This document shows positions 21,779 to 30,853 of a stretch of 33,570 bases of DNA, piece by piece (within the stretch, counting starts at the first letter, position 1; each line of letters begins with the position of its first letter). The stretch is from PALSA-1196 sp036833805. GTDB lineage: Bacteria; Pseudomonadota; Gammaproteobacteria; Steroidobacterales; Steroidobacteraceae. The notes beneath the pieces are model-generated. The model was given only the letters and a program-made list of their open reading frames with translations, made no database searches and was not told the origin of the DNA. A program made the translations under genes and the position numbers. The DNA lies in contig DAITPA010000015.1 of assembly GCA_036833805.1 (NCBI GenBank), positions 1-33,570 of the forward strand, written 5' to 3'.

Positions 21779-23971
21779 ATGGACTACGCGTCTTCGCTCC
21801 TGGGACTGCTCCCCGGCGGAAGGCGCACGCCGGGACTGAAGGAACTCATCGCCAGCGTTGAGTCTTACCTTCCGCCCGAACAGGTGGAACGCATCCGCGA
21901 CGCCGCGGAGTTCGGCGCCTCGGCCCATAAGGGCCAGAAACGCCTCTCCGGCGAACCCTATATCGCCCACCCGGTTGCGGCGGCCGCCATTCTCGCGGAT
22001 CTGCATCTTGATCCCGACACGATCATCGCGGCGATCCTGCACGACGTCATCGAGGACACGCCCACTCCCAAGGACCAACTCGCGGCGCGCTTCGGCGCAG
22101 ACGTCGCCGAGCTCGTCGACGGCGTCACCAAGCTCGACCAGATCAAATTCAAAAGCCGCGAGGAGGCGCAGGCGGAGAGCTTCAGAAAGATGCTGCTCGC
22201 GATGGTGCGCGATCTGCGCGTCATCCTCGTGAAGCTCGCCGATCGCACGCACAACATGCGCACGATCGAGGCGATGGTGCTGCCGCGGCGCCGCGCGATC
22301 GCGCGTGAAACCATTGACATCTATGCGCCGATCGCCGAGCGCCTGGGGCTCTACAACATCAAGCTCGAGCTTGAGGACTTGGGGTTTCGCGCGCTCTATC
22401 CGCAGCGCTACCGCGTGCTCGAGCGGGCGTTGAAGCGGGCGCGCGGCAATCAAAAAGAGTTTCTGCAGAAGATCGAGCGGCAGCTGCAGGCTGCGCTTCT
22501 GAAGAACTCCAGTGCCGCGCGCGTGGAGCGGCGCGAGAAGCATCTCTACAGCATCTATAAGAAGATGCGCAGAAAGCGCGTGCTCCTTTCTGAAATCGTC
22601 GATGTTTACGGGCTGCGCGTCATCGTCGACAACGTCGACACCTGTTATCGCGCAGTAGGCTGGGTGCACGGCGTCTTCAAGCCCATGCCGAACCGTTTCA
22701 AGGATTACATCGCAATCCCGCGCGTCAACGGCTACCAGTCGCTGCATACGACGCTGTTCGGTCCGAACGGCATTCCGCTCGAGGTGCAGATCCGCACCGA
22801 GGACATGCACCGCGTTGCCGAGTCGGGAATCGCGGCACATTGGAAATATAAGAGTGGCGGCGATATGGAGAGCATGCAGCAGGAGCGGGCGCACGAGTGG
22901 CTCTCGCACTTGGTGGCGCTGCAGGAAGGCGGCAGCTCCGAAGAGTTCCTCGAGAGCGTGAAGGTCGACCTCTTTCCGGACAAGGTTTATGTGTTCACGC
23001 CGCGCGGCGCGATCCTGCGTCTGCCTAGCGGCTCGACCGTTGTCGACTTCGCCTACGCCGTCCACACAGATGTGGGCAACCGCTGCGTGGCCGCCAAGAT
23101 CGACCGGCGCCTGACGCCGCTGCGCAGCGTGCTGCGCAATGGCCAGACCATCGAGATCATCACGGCGAAGGGCGCCATGCCCAATCCCTCATGGGTGAAT
23201 TTCGTGGTGACGGCGAAAGCCAGAAGCGCGATCCGCCACCATTTGAAGAGCTTGAGGAGAACCGAGGCGATTGCACTCGGACAACGCCTGCTCGATCAGG
23301 CGTTGGGAGAATTTACCCTGTCGTTGAAGGATGTGGCGGCGGCGTCGTTGCAGGCCGCATTGGGCGAGCTTGGCATGACGGACCTCGACGAGCTCTACGA
23401 GAAAGTGGGCCTGGGCGAACGGCTCGCGCCGCTCGTCGCGCGGCGGCTGCTGCCGGTCGGGCCGGCGCGGGACGGCTCCGGCGCGCCGCTGCCGCTTGCC
23501 ATCGCCGGCGCCGAAGGTTTGCTCGTCACCTCCGCGCGCTGCTGCTTTCCGATTCCCGATGATCCGATCTTTGCCTTCCTATCGAGCGGCCGCGGCATCG
23601 TGATCCATCGGGAGACCTGCGTGAACGTCGAGGACTACCGCAAACACCCGGAAAAGTGGCTGCCGGTCACCTGGCAGAGCGCCACGGATCGGCACTTCAG
23701 CTCCGAGATCCGCATCGACGCCGCCAATCGCACCGGCGTGCTGGCGGCAGTGGCCGCGGCGATTGCCAGCACCGACACCAACATTGATCATGTGTCGGTC
23801 GAGACGCGCGACAGCGACATCTCGATACTCTTATTTGAGATTAAGGTACGCGATCGCAAGCACCTAGCTCGCATCGTGCGCATGATCCGCCGCATGCCCG
23901 ACGTGCGGCGCGTTACGCGCACCATCGCAGCCCACGCTCGCGGCCATCAGCACGCGCGACCCTTGGCATAA
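21779..23971 (+). CDS. spoT: Bifunctional (p)ppGpp synthetase/hydrolase SpoT
   Basis: SpoT makes and degrades the stringent-response alarmone. I start at ATG 21779 (MDYASSLLGLLPGG), since the open frame upstream runs through rpoZ out of phase. The 730-residue protein contains: an HD hydrolase domain at about 45-200 with the HD pair in ILHDVIED near 88 and LADRTHNMRT near 152; a synthetase domain at about 245-375 with RFKDYIAIPRVNGYQSLHTT and EVQIRTEDMH; a TGS domain at about 400-460 (DKVYVFTPRGAILRLPSG); and a C-terminal ACT domain at about 640-720. The hydrolase residues are intact, so it is SpoT-like rather than RelA-like. It belongs to an operon with ridA, recG and ubiA. Confidence 0.96.
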   Translation: MDYASSLLGLLPGGRRTPGLKELIASVESYLPPEQVERIRDAAEFGASAHKGQKRLSGEPYIAHPVAAAAILADLHLDPDTIIAAILHDVIEDTPTPKDQLAARFGADVAELVDGVTKLDQIKFKSREEAQAESFRKMLLAMVRDLRVILVKLADRTHNMRTIEAMVLPRRRAIARETIDIYAPIAERLGLYNIKLELEDLGFRALYPQRYRVLERALKRARGNQKEFLQKIERQLQAALLKNSSAARVERREKHLYSIYKKMRRKRVLLSEIVDVYGLRVIVDNVDTCYRAVGWVHGVFKPMPNRFKDYIAIPRVNGYQSLHTTLFGPNGIPLEVQIRTEDMHRVAESGIAAHWKYKSGGDMESMQQERAHEWLSHLVALQEGGSSEEFLESVKVDLFPDKVYVFTPRGAILRLPSGSTVVDFAYAVHTDVGNRCVAAKIDRRLTPLRSVLRNGQTIEIITAKGAMPNPSWVNFVVTAKARSAIRHHLKSLRRTEAIALGQRLLDQALGEFTLSLKDVAAASLQAALGELGMTDLDELYEKVGLGERLAPLVARRLLPVGPARDGSGAPLPLAIAGAEGLLVTSARCCFPIPDDPIFAFLSSGRGIVIHRETCVNVEDYRKHPEKWLPVTWQSATDRHFSSEIRIDAANRTGVLAAVAAAIASTDTNIDHVSVETRDSDISILLFEIKVRDRKHLARIVRMIRRMPDVRRVTRTIAAHARGHQHARPLA

Positions 23972-24001
23972 GTCATCACGCATAATAGAAGCAGGCACTT
24001 C

Positions 24002-24391
24002 ATGACCCAGACGAGAAAGACCATCCATACACCGGCCGCACCGCAGGCGATTGGCAGCTATTCCCAGGCGGTGCGCGTCGGCGACACTGTGTACCTCTCG
24101 GGCCAGATCCCGCTCGACCCCACGACCATGCAGCTCGTCGCGGGCGATATCCACGCGGAAATCCGCCGCGTGTTTGACAACCTTGCCGCGGTCGCCGCGG
24201 CTGCCGGCGGCTCGCTTGCGCATGCCGTGAAGCTCACCGTGTATCTCACCGACATGGCGCTGTTCGCCGCCGTCAGCGAAGTCATGGGGAATTATTTCAG
24301 CGCGCCCTATCCGGCGCGCGTCACCGTCGGTGTCGCGCAGCTGCCGCGCGGCGCGCGCGTTGAAATCGAGGCCATCCTGCATCTTGGCTGA
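24002..24391 (+). CDS. ridA: RidA-family enamine/imine deaminase
   Basis: RidA hydrolyses reactive 2-aminoacrylate and related enamines released by PLP enzymes. The 129-residue protein has the YjgF/RidA signature: IGSYSQAVRVGDTVYLSGQIPLDP near residue 17, AAVAAAAGGSLAHAVKLTVYLTDM near 62 and PARVTVGVAQLPRGARVEIEAIL near the end. That last stretch includes the Arg and Glu of the active-site cleft (YPARVTV and VEIEAI). It is a homotrimer in characterised members. It lies 30 bases after spoT and seven bases before recG, the standard arrangement. Confidence 0.96.
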   Translation: MTQTRKTIHTPAAPQAIGSYSQAVRVGDTVYLSGQIPLDPTTMQLVAGDIHAEIRRVFDNLAAVAAAAGGSLAHAVKLTVYLTDMALFAAVSEVMGNYFSAPYPARVTVGVAQLPRGARVEIEAILHLG

Positions 24392-24398
24392 TATCGCC

Positions 24399-26486
24399 AT
24401 GAGCCACGCCGCGCGCGCGGAGCAGCGGCCGGTCACGGCGCTGCCCGGTGTGGGCGCGGCGTTGGCCGAGCGCCTTGCACGCCTGGGCGTGACGCAGGTG
24501 CAGGACCTGCTCTTTGTTCTGCCGCTGCGCTACGAGGATCGCACCCGCATCGCCCCGCTCGGTACGCTTCTGCCCGGGATGCGCGCGGCGGTCGAAGCTG
24601 AAGTGCAGCTTGCCGAAGTGCTGTACAGAAAGCGCCGTCAGCTGGTCGCGCGCATTGGCGACGGCTCGGGGTTTCTTACGCTGCGCTTCTTCTACTTTTC
24701 GCATGCACAGCAGCAGGGACTGGCGCGCGGCACGCGCGTGCGCTGTTTCGGCGAGGTTCGCCGCGGACCCTTCGGGCTTGAGATGGTGCATCCGGAATAT
24801 CGCCGTCTCGGCGCAGAGCCCGCGCCTCTCGAGGAATGCCTGACACCCATTTACCCCGGCACCGAAGGCGTCGCCCAGGGACGGCTGCGCGGGCTTATCG
24901 CGCAGGCGTTGCGTGAGCTTGAGACAGCCGCCGTGCGCGACTGGATCCCGCCGCAGATTCTGGCACCGCTCGGGCTGCCGCCATTGAAGGAGGCGCTCGC
25001 GTATATGCATCGGCCGCCCCGCCAGGTGCGGCTCGAGGAGTTCGCCGCCGGCCGCCATCCGGCGCAGCGGCGGCTTGCATTTGAGGAGTTACTTGCGCAT
25101 CACTTGAGCCTGAAGCTCATGAAGCGTGCCGTGCAGATGGATCCGGCATCAACCCTCGATGACCCTGCTCGGCTTGCGGAGCACTTCCTTGAAGCGCTGC
25201 CGTTTCGATTGACGGGCGCGCAACTGCGCGCCTTCCGCGAAGTTGATGCGGATCTCACCGCCGGCCGCCCGATGCTGCGGCTGTTGCAGGGCGATGTCGG
25301 TTGCGGCAAGACGATCGTCGCGGCGGCCGGCGCCGCACGTGCCGCGGGCAGCGGCTTGCAGGCCGTGCTCATGGCGCCCACGGAGTTACTGGCCGAGCAG
25401 CACTGGCGAAATTTTCGCGACTGGTTTCATCCGCTCGGGATGCCGGTGGCGCTGGTCTCGGGCTCGCAGCCCGCGCGCGCGCGCAAGAATGCGCTTGCCG
25501 CTATCGCCGCGGGTGAGGTGCGCCTGATCGTTGGTACGCACGCGCTCTTTCAGGAAGGCATCGATTTCGCGCAGCTCGCTCTCGTCATCGTTGACGAGCA
25601 GCATCGCTTCGGCGTGCAGCAACGGCTGCGGCTGCAGGAGAAGGGCAAAAAGCACGGCTTCTTTCCGCATCAGCTCATCATGACGGCGACGCCCATTCCG
25701 CGCACACTTGCGATGACGGCGTTTGCCGACCTCGACATTTCCGTGATCGATGAGCTGCCGCCGGGGCGCACGCCCGTGAAAACCGTCGTCATGCCGGAAC
25801 AGCGCAGGAACGAGATCGTGATGCGCATCCGCGATGCCTGTCGAGCCGGCAGCCTCGCCTATTGGGTGTGTCCGCTCATCGACGAGTCAGACGAATTGCG
25901 CGCGCAGGCGGTCGAGGAGAGTGCGGCGCTGCTCGCGGCGGCGTTGCCGGACGTGCGCGTCGGCATGATACACGGCCGCATGCCCGGAGCGCAGAAGGAT
26001 GCAGCGATGGCGGCCTTCAAGGCGGGCAAGATCCAATTATTGGTCGCGACGACCGTCATCGAAGTGGGTGTGGACGTGCCGGATGCCACGCTCATGGTGA
26101 TTGAGAACGCCGAGCGCATGGGTCTTTCCCAGTTGCATCAGCTGCGCGGTCGCGTGGGACGCGGCCAGGGCGCGAGTAGCTGCGTGCTCCTGTATCGCGC
26201 GCCGCTGTCGGAACTGGCGCGCGCGCGCCTGCAGGTCATCCGCGAGACGTTCGATGGTTTTCAGATTGCGCAGCGCGATCTTGCGCTGCGCGGTCCGGGA
26301 GAACTTCTGGGCACCCGGCAGACGGGCCTTGCGCAACTGCGGGTGGCGGATCTGGCGCGCGATGCTGATCTCCTGCCACGTGTGCAGGAAGCCGCAGAGC
26401 TGATGTTGAGAGCCTACCCCGAGCACGTCGCGCCGCTTACCACCCGTTGGACCGGCGCGGGTGAGAGGTATGCACGCGTTGGATAG
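24399..26486 (+). CDS. recG: ATP-dependent DNA helicase RecG
   Basis: RecG remodels stalled replication forks and branch-migrates Holliday junctions. From ATG 24399 it has 695 residues. The N-terminal wedge/OB region includes LPGVGAALAERLARLGVTQVQDLLFVLPLRYEDRT. Helicase motif I is GDVGCGKTIVAAAGAA near residue 298, motif Ia MAPTELLAEQHW near 326, motif II VDEQHRFGVQQR near 398 and motif III MTATPIPRTLAMT near 428. The second RecA-like domain has WVCPLIDESDE, TTVIEVGVDVPDATLMVIENAERMGLSQLHQLRGRVGRG and the C-terminal TRAP-like region. All motifs are intact. The ubiA start lies inside its last 17 bases. Confidence 0.96.
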   Translation: MSHAARAEQRPVTALPGVGAALAERLARLGVTQVQDLLFVLPLRYEDRTRIAPLGTLLPGMRAAVEAEVQLAEVLYRKRRQLVARIGDGSGFLTLRFFYFSHAQQQGLARGTRVRCFGEVRRGPFGLEMVHPEYRRLGAEPAPLEECLTPIYPGTEGVAQGRLRGLIAQALRELETAAVRDWIPPQILAPLGLPPLKEALAYMHRPPRQVRLEEFAAGRHPAQRRLAFEELLAHHLSLKLMKRAVQMDPASTLDDPARLAEHFLEALPFRLTGAQLRAFREVDADLTAGRPMLRLLQGDVGCGKTIVAAAGAARAAGSGLQAVLMAPTELLAEQHWRNFRDWFHPLGMPVALVSGSQPARARKNALAAIAAGEVRLIVGTHALFQEGIDFAQLALVIVDEQHRFGVQQRLRLQEKGKKHGFFPHQLIMTATPIPRTLAMTAFADLDISVIDELPPGRTPVKTVVMPEQRRNEIVMRIRDACRAGSLAYWVCPLIDESDELRAQAVEESAALLAAALPDVRVGMIHGRMPGAQKDAAMAAFKAGKIQLLVATTVIEVGVDVPDATLMVIENAERMGLSQLHQLRGRVGRGQGASSCVLLYRAPLSELARARLQVIRETFDGFQIAQRDLALRGPGELLGTRQTGLAQLRVADLARDADLLPRVQEAAELMLRAYPEHVAPLTTRWTGAGERYARVG

Positions 26487-27384
26487 CGTCGCGCCGGCGC
26501 AGGCGCCGCTCATGCACCGCCTCGGCCGCCGGCTCGAGGAGTATCTGCGCCTCATGCGGCTGCACCGGCCGATTGGGATCTGGCTGCTGTTGTGGCCGAC
26601 TCTCTGGGCGCTGTGGGTGGCGGGCAACGGCCGTCCCGATCCGAAGGTGCTCTTGGTGTTCGTGCTCGGCGTGACGGTGATGCGCTCGGCCGGTTGCATC
26701 GTCAACGATTTTGCCGATCGCAACGTCGATCCGTACGTTAAGCGCACGCGCGAGCGGCCGCTCGCGGCGCGACGCGTGACGCCCGCCGAAGCTCTGGTGC
26801 TGTTTGCATGTTTGAGCGCCGCGGCCTTGTGGCTCGTCACGCGGCTCGATGCTTTCACTCTGCGGCTTGCCTGCATCGGCGCGGCGCTCACGGTGTCCTA
26901 TCCCTTTCTGAAGCGCTTCTTTGCGCTGCCGCAGCTGTACCTGGCGCTGGCGTTCAGCTGGGGTGTGCCGATGGCGTTTGCAGCACTGGTGGGCTCATTG
27001 CCGCGGGCGGCCTGGATGATGTTCGTCGCGACGATCATTTGGGTGACGGTCTATGACACGCTCTACGCGATGGTTGACCGTGAGGATGATCTGAAGATCG
27101 GCGTCAGATCGAGCGCCATCGTGTTCGCCGACATGGACCGGGTCATAGTCGGCGTGCTGCAGCTCATGATGCTCTTGGCACTGCTCCTCATGGGCACGGG
27201 CCTGCACTTCGGCAACGCCTATCTCGGCGGGCTGGCGGCGGCGGCGGTGTTCTTTGCCTACCAGCAGTGGCTCATCCGTGCGCGCGAGCCGGGGGCGTGT
27301 TTGCGCGCCTTTCAAAACAATCACTACGTCGGCATGTCGATCTTTATCGGCATCCTGCTCGAGTACATCTACCGCCCGACTTAG
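26470..27384 (+). CDS. ubiA: 4-hydroxybenzoate polyprenyltransferase UbiA
   Basis: UbiA attaches the polyprenyl chain to 4-hydroxybenzoate, the membrane step of ubiquinone synthesis. I use ATG 26470 (304 residues); a GTG at 26461 is possible. The protein is highly hydrophobic, with about eight or nine transmembrane helices. It has both Asp-rich prenyl-diphosphate motifs: NDFADRNVDPYVKRTRERPLAA near residue 78, and DTLYAMVDREDDLKIGVRSSA near 195. LMRLHRPIGIWLLLWPTLWAL near the start is typical for the ubiquinone branch. It overlaps recG by 17 bases and converges on the TPR protein gene with a four-base overlap. Confidence 0.94.
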   Translation: MHALDSVAPAQAPLMHRLGRRLEEYLRLMRLHRPIGIWLLLWPTLWALWVAGNGRPDPKVLLVFVLGVTVMRSAGCIVNDFADRNVDPYVKRTRERPLAARRVTPAEALVLFACLSAAALWLVTRLDAFTLRLACIGAALTVSYPFLKRFFALPQLYLALAFSWGVPMAFAALVGSLPRAAWMMFVATIIWVTVYDTLYAMVDREDDLKIGVRSSAIVFADMDRVIVGVLQLMMLLALLLMGTGLHFGNAYLGGLAAAAVFFAYQQWLIRAREPGACLRAFQNNHYVGMSIFIGILLEYIYRPT

Positions 27385-28628
27385 ACCTGGCGTGCGTGCA
27401 GCGCCCACAGATTCGCGAGACGCTCGAACTTCTGATCGCCCTTTACCGCGTGGAAAGTCTTGATGGCAGCGTCCTTGTTGCCGGATTTGAGTTCGGCGAT
27501 GCCGAGCAGGAGTTGCGCGCTCGCCGCGCTTTGCAGTCCGCCCGTTTTCAGACCGCGGCTTAATGCATCGACTGCCTGCGGGTATTGCTGGTAGCTCAAA
27601 AGTATGACGCCCAGGCTCACAGCCTTCGGCCCGCTCGGCTCGCTCGCAGCTTGGGTTGCGATCTGCGGCAGCGTTGCCTGATCGGCCGTCGCGCGCTTCT
27701 GTGCAGCTGCAAGCAAGCGTGCGTTCTTATCCTTGTCGCGCTGCTCGGTGAACACATTTCCGTCGATGCCCTTCTGCAGCACGCGCACCGCTTCACCCGC
27801 TGCGCCCTGATCCATACTAAGCTGTGCCATCTCGGTGAAGTCAGCGGGGTTCTTCAATACATTGACGTCAAAGGCGAGACGATACAGCTGCAAGCGCGGC
27901 TCGTCCGGCTTGTAGTCCGCGTCGCTGAACAGCGAATTCAAGAGGTTCGCCCAATAGTCGCCCTTCGGGTAGTAGGACACGAGGCGCTCGAATGAGCGCG
28001 TCACGCACACCTGGTCCTTCATCGCAACACAGGTGGCCATGACCGTCTTCAGCGAGCGCTCTTTCGGAGTCTTGCCCGCCTTGATTTCCGCGTCGACGTA
28101 GTCGCCGACGTATTTCAAAGTCGCCTTGTGATCGCCCTTCAGGTAGTACGCCTGTTCCAAAACCTCGTAGGTGCTGTCGTCGGCGTAGCCGCCCTTGACC
28201 GCACGGGTGCCGTAATCGATCGCCTTTACATAGTCCTTCAGCGTCAGGTTCAGCACCGCAAGCTCGCGCACGCGCGTGGGCACTTCCGACTGGCTGACGA
28301 AATTGGAATTAACCACCGCCTCGAGATCCTTTTCCGCCGCGGCGTAATTCTTCGCGTGCACATCGAGAAACCCCTGCATCTCATGCACCAGGAACTCGTC
28401 GTACGGCGATCTCTCGGGCAGCGCCTCGACTTCCTTGAGTTTCTGCGCCACGACGTCGTACTTCTTCGCCTTCATCGCATCCTCCGCGGCCTTCAAAGGC
28501 TTGGCGGCGGCGCGGCTCGGCTGTTGCTTGGCCTGCGCGAACGCGGAACTTGCCGGCGCCAGCGCGATAACTGCCACCAACGCGCTGCCCACGATGAGCG
28601 CCGAAACCCGGGGAATTCTGTTCTTCAT
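27381..28628 (-). CDS. Exported TPR-like repeat protein, function unknown
   Basis: The product of about 415 residues has a signal peptide (KNRIPRVSALIVGSALVAVIALAPASSAFAQA) with a likely signal peptidase I site at AFA-QA. The mature part is a chain of helical pairs resembling tetratricopeptide repeats, for example KAAEDAMKAKKYDVVAQKLKEVEALP, KNYAAAEKDLEAVVNS, KDYVKAIDYGTRAVKGGY and LLLGIAELKSGNKDAAIKTFHAV. It is probably periplasmic and a protein-binding scaffold. I choose ATG 28628 because GGAAGG precedes it; an in-frame start five codons upstream is less good. It stands alone on the minus strand, convergent with ubiA and divergent from bioB. No specific family name can be given. Confidence 0.88.
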   Translation of the reverse strand: MKNRIPRVSALIVGSALVAVIALAPASSAFAQAKQQPSRAAAKPLKAAEDAMKAKKYDVVAQKLKEVEALPERSPYDEFLVHEMQGFLDVHAKNYAAAEKDLEAVVNSNFVSQSEVPTRVRELAVLNLTLKDYVKAIDYGTRAVKGGYADDSTYEVLEQAYYLKGDHKATLKYVGDYVDAEIKAGKTPKERSLKTVMATCVAMKDQVCVTRSFERLVSYYPKGDYWANLLNSLFSDADYKPDEPRLQLYRLAFDVNVLKNPADFTEMAQLSMDQGAAGEAVRVLQKGIDGNVFTEQRDKDKNARLLAAAQKRATADQATLPQIATQAASEPSGPKAVSLGVILLSYQQYPQAVDALSRGLKTGGLQSAASAQLLLGIAELKSGNKDAAIKTFHAVKGDQKFERLANLWALHARQV

Positions 28629-28753
28629 GCTGCCCTTCCGCAAAACCGATCAAGGAGATTAAAGATACTTTACCCGGCCATCGCGCGTCAGGCTAATCAT
28701 CCGACAAGGCGGGCATGCCGCGCGGCGAGATGGGGCAGCTAGCGCCGCCGGCT

Positions 28754-28785
28754 GCGCACCCCTGCGGTGCGCCACGGGGCGCACC
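28754..28785 (+). promoter_or_regulatory. Mutually exclusive hairpins upstream of bioB
   Basis: Three segments can pair in two exclusive ways. GCGCACC (28754-28760) pairs with GGTGCGC (28766-28772) around a five-base loop, or GGTGCGCC (28766-28773) pairs with GGCGCACC (28778-28785) around ACGG. Both stems are perfect. Such alternative folds occur in attenuators and cruciform operators. It is not known that this DNA is transcribed toward bioB, so function is open. Confidence 0.4.
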
Positions 28786-28789
28786 CGGC

Positions 28790-28806
28790 TGGTCAAAATA
28801 TGACCA
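28790..28806. promoter_or_regulatory. Inverted repeat TGGTCA-N5-TGACCA ahead of bioB
   Basis: A perfect 6-bp inverted repeat with AAATA as spacer lies in an AT-richer spot, immediately left of the BirA-like site and about 100 bases before the bioB ATG. It could be a second regulator site or part of the promoter of the divergent TPR gene or of bioB. Confidence 0.35.
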
Positions 28807-28807
28807 A

Positions 28808-28840
28808 TTGTCGACCATACAGGGGTTATTGCGTTGACAG
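28808..28840. promoter_or_regulatory. BirA-operator-like site ahead of bioBCD
   Basis: The arms TTGTCGACC and CGTTGACAG are separated by 15 bases. The BirA (biotin repressor) operator has arms of the form TTGT-AACC and GGTT-ACAA around a spacer of about 14-16. Each eight-base arm here matches TTGTCAAC/GTTGACAA at seven of eight positions. Its position about 70 bases upstream of bioB fits repression of biotin synthesis when biotin is plentiful. It is a candidate only; it requires that the organism's BirA has a DNA-binding domain. Confidence 0.45.
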
Positions 28841-28906
28841 ACGCCCCGGCTGCCCGTGAACATCCGGTGCACGCCGGACTTGCGCTCCGACCACCAGAGA
28901 ACTTGC

Positions 28907-29893
28907 ATGAATCCATTGCTCGCGGGCGCGCCACGCCACGATTGGACGCTTTCCGAAGTGTCGGCGCTCTTTACAACACCGTTCGCCGATCTTGTGTTCC
29001 ACGCGCAACTCGTGCATCGCGCTCATCATGAGCCGAATACGGTGCAGTTGAGCACCCTGCTGTCGATCAAGACGGGCGCTTGTCCCGAGGACTGCGCCTA
29101 TTGTCCGCAAAGCGTCCGCTACGACACCGGCATCGAGCGCGAAACGCTCATGGATCTACAGGCGGTGCGCGCGGCCGCCACGCGCGCGCGCGCCGCCGGC
29201 GCCACTCGATTCTGCATGGGCGCCGCCTACCGTTCGCCTAAGAATAAGGATTTGGATCTCTTCATCGGCATGATCCGCGAGGTTCGCGCGCTCGGGCTTG
29301 AGACCTGTGCGACGCTTGGCATGCTCGCCCCCGCTCAGGCGACCCGGCTAGCAGAGGCTGGGCTCGACTTTTACAACCACAACCTCGATACCTCGGAGGA
29401 GTTTTATCCCGAGATCATTTCGACGCACAGCTACCAGGACCGGCTCGACACGCTTGCCGCGGTACGCACCGCGGGGATGAAGGTGTGCTGCGGCGGCATC
29501 ATCGGCATGGGCGAGTCGGTCACCGACCGCGCACAGCTCCTCCGGACGCTTGCGAACCTGCCTGAACATCCCGAGAGCGTACCCATCAATCAACTCGTGC
29601 CGGTTGCCGGCACCCCACTTGCCGGGGCCGCAAGCGTCGACCCGTTTGATTTCGTGCGCACTATCGCGGTGGCGCGCCTGCTCATGCCGCGCGCGCAGGT
29701 GCGGCTGTCGGCCGGCAGGAGCGAGATGAGCGATGAGCTGCAGGCGCTGTGCTTTCTCGCCGGCGCGAACTCGATTTTCTACGGCGAAAAGCTGCTCACG
29801 ACCGGCAATCCTGATGTGCAGCGCGATCAGCGTCTGTTCGCGCGCCTGGGCGTGAACGCCGGCGATCATGAAGCGCGACGCGCCAGCGCGTGA
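28907..29893 (+). CDS. bioB: Biotin synthase (radical SAM)
   Basis: BioB inserts sulfur into dethiobiotin, the last step of biotin synthesis. The 328-residue protein has the radical-SAM cluster motif Cys59-x3-Cys63-x2-Cys66 (CPEDCAYC), followed by PQSVRYDTGI. Further cluster-region residues are in RFCMGAAYRSPK near 104 and ETCATLGML near 135. YNHNLDTSEEFYPEIISTHSYQDRLDT near 158, CCGGIIGMGES near 195 and the Arg-containing VRLSAGRSEM near 265 complete the set. I start at ATG 28907 (AGAGA upstream); an upstream GTG at 28856 adds 17 unusual residues. It is first of bioB-bioC-bioD; bioF and bioA are not in the window. Confidence 0.97.
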   Translation: MNPLLAGAPRHDWTLSEVSALFTTPFADLVFHAQLVHRAHHEPNTVQLSTLLSIKTGACPEDCAYCPQSVRYDTGIERETLMDLQAVRAAATRARAAGATRFCMGAAYRSPKNKDLDLFIGMIREVRALGLETCATLGMLAPAQATRLAEAGLDFYNHNLDTSEEFYPEIISTHSYQDRLDTLAAVRTAGMKVCCGGIIGMGESVTDRAQLLRTLANLPEHPESVPINQLVPVAGTPLAGAASVDPFDFVRTIAVARLLMPRAQVRLSAGRSEMSDELQALCFLAGANSIFYGEKLLTTGNPDVQRDQRLFARLGVNAGDHEARRASA

Positions 29894-29965
29894 GTGCGCC
29901 ACCAGCGAGCTTGAGTGCTGGCGCTTGCGACTCTGCCGCCGCGTCGAGCACAAACGGCGCGCTCC

Positions 29966-30853
29966 ATGAGCATGCCCGCAGACGCGGACGCCGCAAGCCT
30001 CGATGACGTCCGGGTGCGCGCAGCTTTTGATCGCGCCAGCGGCGCCTACGACACGTCCGCGCTGCTCAACGCCCGTGTCCGCGATGAACTGCTCGATCGC
30101 CTGAAGCTGTTCAAACTCGCACCGAGCGTGACACTTGATCTTGGCGCGGGCACGGGACAGGCAGCGCGGTCCTTACGCCACACGTACCGCAACGCGCTCG
30201 TCATCGCACTCGACGCGGCGCCCGGCATGTTGCGCGCGGCACGCCGCCACATCGGCATCTTCAAGAAATTCTCGCGCGTCTGCGCGGATGCGGCGCGCCT
30301 GCCGCTCGCGACGGCGAGCGTCGATCTCGTGTTCAGCAATCTCATGCTGCAATGGTGCAGCGACCTTGCGGCTCCGCTTGCCGAAGTGCGCCGAGTTTTG
30401 AAGCCAGGCGGCCTCTTTGCATTCAGCACGTTCGGTCCGGACACGTTGAAGGAGCTGCGCGCGGCCTGGGCGGCGGCGGATGGCTACAGTCACGTCAATC
30501 GCTTCCTTGATTTGCATGACGTCGGCGATGCCCTCGTGCGCGCAGGCTTTGCGGAACCCGTGCTCGACGTCGAGCGCGTAGAGCTCACGTACTCCAACAG
30601 CTTCGCGCTGCTGCGGGATTTGAAAGCCATCGGCTCCCAAAACGCGACCCGCGGCCGGCCACGCGGGCTCATGGGACGCAGCCGCATGGATAAAATGTGC
30701 GCGGCCTACGAGCCCTTCAGACGCGGCGAGTGTCTACCCGCAAGCTTCGAAGTGCTGTACGCCACCGCCTGGGGTTCATCCGATGAGCCCGTCGCAGCCG
30801 TAGTCGACGGCGAAGCTCGCATCCCGGTCAGTTCCATCCGCCGGCGCACATGA
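29966..30853 (+). CDS. bioC: Malonyl-ACP O-methyltransferase BioC
   Basis: BioC methylates malonyl-ACP so that the fatty-acid machinery can build the pimeloyl chain of biotin. From ATG 29966 it has 295 residues, or 293 from a second ATG at 29972. The N-terminus DDVRVRAAFDRASGAYDTSALLNARVRDELLDRL is typical of BioC. SAM motif I is LDLGAGTGQAARSL near residue 57, with LPLATASVDLVFSNLMLQWCSDL near 112 and PGGLFAFSTFGPDTLKELRAAW near 148. FGPDTLxEL is a BioC signature that separates it from generic methyltransferases. It lies 72 bases after bioB, and its stop overlaps bioD by four bases. Confidence 0.94.
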   Translation: MSMPADADAASLDDVRVRAAFDRASGAYDTSALLNARVRDELLDRLKLFKLAPSVTLDLGAGTGQAARSLRHTYRNALVIALDAAPGMLRAARRHIGIFKKFSRVCADAARLPLATASVDLVFSNLMLQWCSDLAAPLAEVRRVLKPGGLFAFSTFGPDTLKELRAAWAAADGYSHVNRFLDLHDVGDALVRAGFAEPVLDVERVELTYSNSFALLRDLKAIGSQNATRGRPRGLMGRSRMDKMCAAYEPFRRGECLPASFEVLYATAWGSSDEPVAAVVDGEARIPVSSIRRRT

